64,000 nt of DNA, from positions 558,001-622,000 of the forward strand of contig NZ_JANHAW010000002.1 of the NCBI RefSeq assembly GCF_024464595.1, read 5' to 3'. The notes under the pieces were generated by a model. It searched no databases. It had not been told where the DNA came from and saw only the letters and a program-made list of their open reading frames with translations. Both the position numbers and the translations under genes were made by a program. The number at the start of each line of letters is the position of its first letter. Position 1 is the first letter of the stretch. Source of the stretch: Halobellus litoreus. Lineage in GTDB: Archaea; Halobacteriota; Halobacteria; Halobacteriales; Haloferacaceae. Shown here piece by piece: positions 58,523 through 64,000 of this stretch.

Positions 58523-59781
58523 CGCTCGACGACCGGGTAGGGGACGACGTCCACCGACTGGTCGCGCGCGACGCCCTCGCCCGTGAGGACGAACCCGTCG
58601 GCGCGGGTGGCTCTCGTGCTCGACGAGAGGACGCTGGGATCGAACGACTCCTCGTAGACCGACAGCGACGAGTCGGCGTGGCCGAGTGGCATCGCGACGG
58701 CGACGTCGTCGCCACCGTCATCACCGTCGGTGTCACCGGCTTCGAGCGTGACCGGAATCGCGTAGGCGAACCCGGGCGTCGCGATGCCGACGTCCCGCGC
58801 CATCCGGGCGGGCACCGTCGGCAGCGACGTCTCGCCCGTGAAGAACGGCCGCGCGACGAGCGTTGTCACCGCGTGTGCGCCCACCGGCTTCCCGGGGATG
58901 GCGAGCGCGACGGCGTCGTGGTCGGGCAGTTCGGCGACGGCGATCGGTTTCCCCGGGCGGAGCCGCACCCGGTGGAACAGCACCTCGCCGAGCGACTGGA
59001 GGGCGCGCACCACGTAGTCCTTGTCGCCGACGCTCGTCCCACCCGTCGTCACGACGACGTCGTGCTCGTGGGCCAGGTCCGCGATCCGCGACTCGACGCG
59101 GTCGTAGTCGTCCGGCACCGTCCCCTCGTAGGCGGCCTCGTGGCCCCACGAGCGCACCAGCCCCGCGAGCATCGGGGAGTCGAGGTCGGTGTGTCGGCCC
59201 TCGTGGATCTCCGTTCCGGTCGCGAGCAGACCGACGGAGAGGCGGGCGCGAACCGCGACGGACTCGATCCCGAGGTCGCCCAAGAGGATGGCGTCCTTCG
59301 GGGCGAGCCGTTCGCCCGCCTCGAACAGCCGTTCTCCCTCGGCGACGTTGCTCCCGCGCTCGTAGACGTACGTCCCGGGTTCCAGCTCGGTCCCCGTCAA
59401 CCGCCCCTCCTCGACGGTCGCCTCCTCGCGTTTGAGCACCGCGTTCGCCGCGGTCGGGACCGGCGCGCCCGTGGCGATGCGGATCGCCTCCCCGGGTTCC
59501 AGCGCCGGCGGGTCGTCCTCCGGGAACACGTCCGCGTCGACGACGGAGAGTGGGTACTCGTCGGTCGCGTCGAACGCGAACCCGTCCATCGTCGCGTGGC
59601 TCCGCGCGGGGACGTCGACCGGGGACTCGATCGGTTCGGCGAGTGTTCGGCCGGCGATACGGTCGAGCGCGACCGTTTCGGTATCGGCGGTCGGCAGCCA
59701 CCGCTCGCGCAGGCGTCGGACGCGTTCGGCTCCCTCCTCCCATCCGATCAGGTCGTCGTGGCTGTGGTCAGTGTCGCTCAT
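58519..59781 (-). CDS. moeA: molybdopterin molybdenumtransferase
   Basis: 420 residues. The MoeA core (MDGFAF, PRSHATMDG-like ARSHATMDGFAF), GDLGIESVAV, VVVTTGGTSVGDKDYV and the C-terminal domain IV are present. It inserts molybdate into adenylated molybdopterin. Divergent from coxGMSL with a 197-base shared region; functionally linked to the CO dehydrogenase that needs the cofactor. A TATA-like CAATAAAAG on the minus strand (59859-59867) lies about 80 nt upstream, implying a leader of about 55 nt. Confidence 0.93.
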   Translation of the reverse strand: MSDTDHSHDDLIGWEEGAERVRRLRERWLPTADTETVALDRIAGRTLAEPIESPVDVPARSHATMDGFAFDATDEYPLSVVDADVFPEDDPPALEPGEAIRIATGAPVPTAANAVLKREEATVEEGRLTGTELEPGTYVYERGSNVAEGERLFEAGERLAPKDAILLGDLGIESVAVRARLSVGLLATGTEIHEGRHTDLDSPMLAGLVRSWGHEAAYEGTVPDDYDRVESRIADLAHEHDVVVTTGGTSVGDKDYVVRALQSLGEVLFHRVRLRPGKPIAVAELPDHDAVALAIPGKPVGAHAVTTLVARPFFTGETSLPTVPARMARDVGIATPGFAYAIPVTLEAGDTDGDDGGDDVAVAMPLGHADSSLSVYEESFDPSVLSSSTRATRADGFVLTGEGVARDQSVDVVPYPVVER

Positions 59782-59880
59782 TGTGGTCGATTTCGCTCAG
59801 TATCGGCCCTCGTGCGGGGCTCGGCCCGAGTATCGGCTTCGTTCCGTACCAACACAAACTTTTATTGGGTATCTGCATAG

Positions 59881-59897
59881 TATCATAGATCGTGATA
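59881..59897. promoter_or_regulatory. inverted repeat between moeA and coxG (candidate operator)
   Basis: TATCATAGATCGTGATA: arms TATCA and TGATA with a 7-base spacer, 24 bases before the coxG TATA element and close to the moeA TATA element, so a regulator bound here could control both directions. Confidence 0.5.
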
Positions 59898-59920
59898 ATA
59901 GTGTGCACATAGTGAGGGTA

Positions 59921-59928
59921 CTTAAAAG
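59921..59928 (+). promoter_or_regulatory. TATA box of the coxGMSL operon
   Basis: CTTAAAAG lies about 55 nt before ATG 59979, giving a leader of roughly 28 nt, longer than for most genes here. Confidence 0.5.
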
Positions 59929-59978
59929 ATGGCGACGCGCAGCCCCTGACCGACCGGCGACTTCGACGATGGACACAT

Positions 59979-60575
59979 ATGGAATTTGATGGAGAGTTCG
60001 AGTTAGACGGCGTACCGCCCGAGAAAGCGTGGATCGTGCTGTCGGACCCGATGGCGGTCCGAGATTCGCTGAAGGGGTGTCGCTACATCACCCCGATGGA
60101 CGACGACTTCAACTTCGACGAGTACGAGGCCGAGGAGGACGTCGAGATGCTGCCGGACGCGGACCCGGAGGTCGTCGCCGAACGGGCCTTCGTCGAGGGG
60201 CAGAAGTACGCGGCGCTGATGCAGGTCGGCGTCGGGAGCGTGAAACCCCGCTTCGAGACCACGGTCACCATCGACGAGCGCGACGGCGAGAACTTCAGGA
60301 TGATCGCGACCGGCGGCGGCGACGCCTCCGGGAGCAGTTTCAGTATGGAGTCGGGGATGGAGATCCACGGGCTCGAAGACGGCGAGGGCTCCCGGATCGA
60401 GTGGTGGACCGAGGCCGACATCTCGGGTCGGATCGCCCAACTCGGCTCGCGGGTCATCAATCCGGTCGCCAACAAGATCGTGAACAACTTCTTCAGTAGC
60501 ATCGAGCAGCAGATGACGGACGTCGACGAGGACACCAACTCCGGCGTCACCGACAGACTCAGGAACATGTTATGA
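59979..60575 (+). CDS. coxG: CoxG-family SRPBCC protein
   Basis: 198 residues. MEFDGEFELDGVPPEKAWIV and DPMAVRDSLKGC are the CoxG N-terminal hallmarks (START-like SRPBCC fold), and the C-terminal part is a predicted membrane-binding tail (NPVANKIVNNFFSSIEQQM). In bacteria CoxG helps attach CO dehydrogenase to the cell membrane. First gene of coxGMSL; its stop overlaps the coxM ATG. Confidence 0.9.
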   Translation: MEFDGEFELDGVPPEKAWIVLSDPMAVRDSLKGCRYITPMDDDFNFDEYEAEEDVEMLPDADPEVVAERAFVEGQKYAALMQVGVGSVKPRFETTVTIDERDGENFRMIATGGGDASGSSFSMESGMEIHGLEDGEGSRIEWWTEADISGRIAQLGSRVINPVANKIVNNFFSSIEQQMTDVDEDTNSGVTDRLRNML

Positions 60576-61459
60576 AAGCGGCACCGTTCGAACACCACGA
60601 GCCGACGTCGCTCAGCCAGGCGGTGAGCCTCATCGAGAGCCTCGACGAGCCGACGATCCTCGCCGGCGGGCAGAGTCTGGTTCCGATGCTCCGGTTCCGA
60701 CTCGCCCGGCCCGACACCGTCGTCGACATCAACGGCATCGACGAACTCGACTACCTCCACGAGGCGGACGGCTACCTCAAGATGGGCGCGCTCGCGCGTC
60801 ACGCCGACGTCGAGGACTCGGAGCTGATAACCGAGAGGTACGGGAGCTTCGCGGACGCGGCCCCGCTGGTCGCGGACCCGCAGATCCGAAACCGCGGGAC
60901 GATCGTCGGATCGATCGCGCAGGCCGACCCGAAGGGCGACTGGGGATCGATCCTCATCGCGCACGACGGCGAAGTCGTCGCCGCGGGCCCCGACGGGGAG
61001 CGGACCGTCCCGATCGACGAACTGTTCCTCCTCCCGTACGACACGTCTCTCGGCGAGAACGAACTCATCACCGAGGCGCGCGTCCCGACCCCGGTCGAGC
61101 GGGAGGGCAGCGCCTACCACAAACTGAAGCGCAAGACCGGCGACTACGCGATGGCCGGCGTCGCGGCCCGGCTGATCCTCGACGAGGACGGGCGAATCGA
61201 GACGGCCGGCATCGGGATGACCGCGGTGGACATCACGAACGCCCGCGCCGCCGACGCGGAGGACCATCTCGAAGGCGAGCGGCCCAGCGCCGACCTGTTC
61301 GAGGCCGCGGGCGAACTGGCGGCCGAACAGTCGAACCCCGAGTCCGACGAACACGGCGACGCGTCGTACAAGGAGCGGATGGTCGAAGTGCTAACCCAGC
61401 GGGCGCTCGGTGATGCCGCCGAGCGTGCGGGGGTCACCAAACGGAGGGTAACACCGTGA
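60572..61459 (+). CDS. coxM: CO dehydrogenase medium (FAD) subunit
   Basis: 295 residues. [13 protein letters not shown] (about 31-43) and [18 protein letters not shown] (about 107-124) are the FAD-binding motifs of the xanthine-oxidase-family medium subunit (TxGGS-like TIVGS). It passes electrons from the iron-sulfur subunit to FAD and then to an acceptor. ATGA overlap with coxG and GTGA overlap with coxS. Confidence 0.94.
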   Translation: MKAAPFEHHEPTSLSQAVSLIESLDEPTILAGGQSLVPMLRFRLARPDTVVDINGIDELDYLHEADGYLKMGALARHADVEDSELITERYGSFADAAPLVADPQIRNRGTIVGSIAQADPKGDWGSILIAHDGEVVAAGPDGERTVPIDELFLLPYDTSLGENELITEARVPTPVEREGSAYHKLKRKTGDYAMAGVAARLILDEDGRIETAGIGMTAVDITNARAADAEDHLEGERPSADLFEAAGELAAEQSNPESDEHGDASYKERMVEVLTQRALGDAAERAGVTKRRVTP

Positions 61460-62168
61460 CTGACGAACGCGAAATCACGCTGACGATCAACGGAACCGAA
61501 CGCACGCTCGAAGTCGAACCGCGACGGCTGCTCGTCCACGCGATCCGGGAGGACCTGGACATGACGGGCACGCACATCGGCTGCGACACCGGCAACTGCG
61601 GGGCCTGCACGGTCCTTCGGGACGGCGAACCGATCAAGTCCTGTCTGATGTTCGCCACGCAGGCCGACGGCAGCGAGATCATGACCGTCGAGGGGATGGA
61701 GGACCTCCCCGAGTCCGACGGCGAGCTCCACCCGCTCCAGGAGGGATTCCACGAGGAACACGGCCTGCAGTGCGGCTACTGCACGCCCGGAATGTTGATG
61801 GCGGGGAAGGCGCTCCTCGACGAGAATCCCGACCCCGACGAGGCGGAGATCCGGGAGGCGATCAGCGGCAACCTCTGTCGGTGCACCGGCTATCAGAACA
61901 TCGTGAAATCGATCGAGTACGCCGCCGACGAACTCGCCGCACAGCCGGCGACAGACGGCGGGACCGCGGCGGTCGAGCCCGGGTCGTCGGCGGACGTCGC
62001 CGCGAACGCCCCGGGAACGACCGGTGACGCGGACGGTCCGACGGCGGCCGACGACGCGGACGGTTCCGACCAGTTCGACGGGTACGATACCGAGGGCGGG
62101 TTCTCCTGCGGCGTCGAGAACTGCTGCGGCGGCCCATCGACCGACGCCGAACATCACGGAGACAACGC

Positions 62169-62172
<4 letters not shown>
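61456..62172 (+). CDS. coxS: CO dehydrogenase small (2Fe-2S) subunit with C-terminal extension
   Basis: 238 residues from GTG. The plant-type cluster has Cys43, Cys48, Cys51 and Cys63; the second [2Fe-2S] cluster has Cys106, Cys109, Cys141 and Cys143. The normal length is about 160; here residues 160-238 form a Gly/Ala/Asp-rich tail with Cys218, Cys223 and Cys224 near the end ([10 protein letters not shown]). The role of the tail is unknown. ATGA overlap with coxL. Confidence 0.93.

Positions 62173-64000
<1,828 letters not shown>

Overview
The window is a high-GC, gene-dense chromosomal segment from a haloarchaeon (class Halobacteria). The evidence is strongly acidic proteomes, archaeal-only genes (archaeosortase A, Lhr2, KEOPS Pcc1, diphthine synthase, eS1/S3Ae, the rpa1-rpap1-rpe operon, CDP-archaeol headgroup enzyme), halocyanin-type Tat lipoproteins, and TATA boxes centred about 26-30 nt upstream of many start codons (leaderless transcripts). 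I saw no rRNA, insertion sequence, CRISPR array or prophage. One tRNA (Ala, GGC) is present. No gene-free stretch exceeds 300 bases; the longest are 8003-8290, 1299-1555, 40916-41154, 41227-41440 and 43488-43701.

Layout. 1-5.2 kb: a truncated DUF5787-type gene, a Nudix hydrolase, a uS10-like protein, an NhaC-type antiporter with a small OB-fold protein, and an M20 amidohydrolase. 5.3-14.7 kb: a large acidic/coiled-coil haloarchaeal protein, a small winged-helix protein, purA, a Trm112-like protein, an exported NEW3/COG1361-type protein with a candidate leader ORF, an ABC-2 exporter and small proteins. 14.7-24.8 kb: a CDC48 AAA+ ATPase, an Lhr-type helicase, small membrane proteins and the rpa1-rpap1-rpe single-strand-DNA-binding operon. 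24.8-34.7 kb: aa3-type cytochrome oxidase subunit I with small cox-associated membrane proteins, a DRG/Obg GTPase, a VOC protein, archaeosortase A, diphthine synthase and oxidase subunit III. 34.8-42 kb: squalene/phytoene-type synthase, PadR-like regulator, archaetidylserine-type synthase, a cupredoxin, the conserved rps15-recJ-like-pcc1-rps3ae operon and tRNA-Ala.

42-57 kb is the more accessory-looking part: a TlpA-CcdA-lipoprotein operon, an FAD monooxygenase divergent from a bacterio-opsin-activator-type regulator, a two-domain halocyanin whose first copper site has lost its cysteine, a CPBP membrane protease, an ABC exporter with an internally duplicated permease, a novel-looking HEXXH metalloprotease with beta-repeat and zinc-ribbon tail, a polytopic membrane protein of unknown function, a nucleotidyltransferase, a MetE-like methyltransferase, and a trpB standing apart from other trp genes.

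57.8-64 kb is a molybdenum enzyme locus. mocA-like and moeA genes diverge from coxG-coxM-coxS-coxL, and coxL carries the AYRCSFR active-site motif of form I (true) aerobic CO dehydrogenase. coxL runs off the right edge. Together with the oxidase genes and cupredoxins elsewhere in the window this suggests a halophile able to use CO as an electron source for aerobic respiration; that coupling is inference. Family (DUF) numbers given below are from memory and were not checked against a database.
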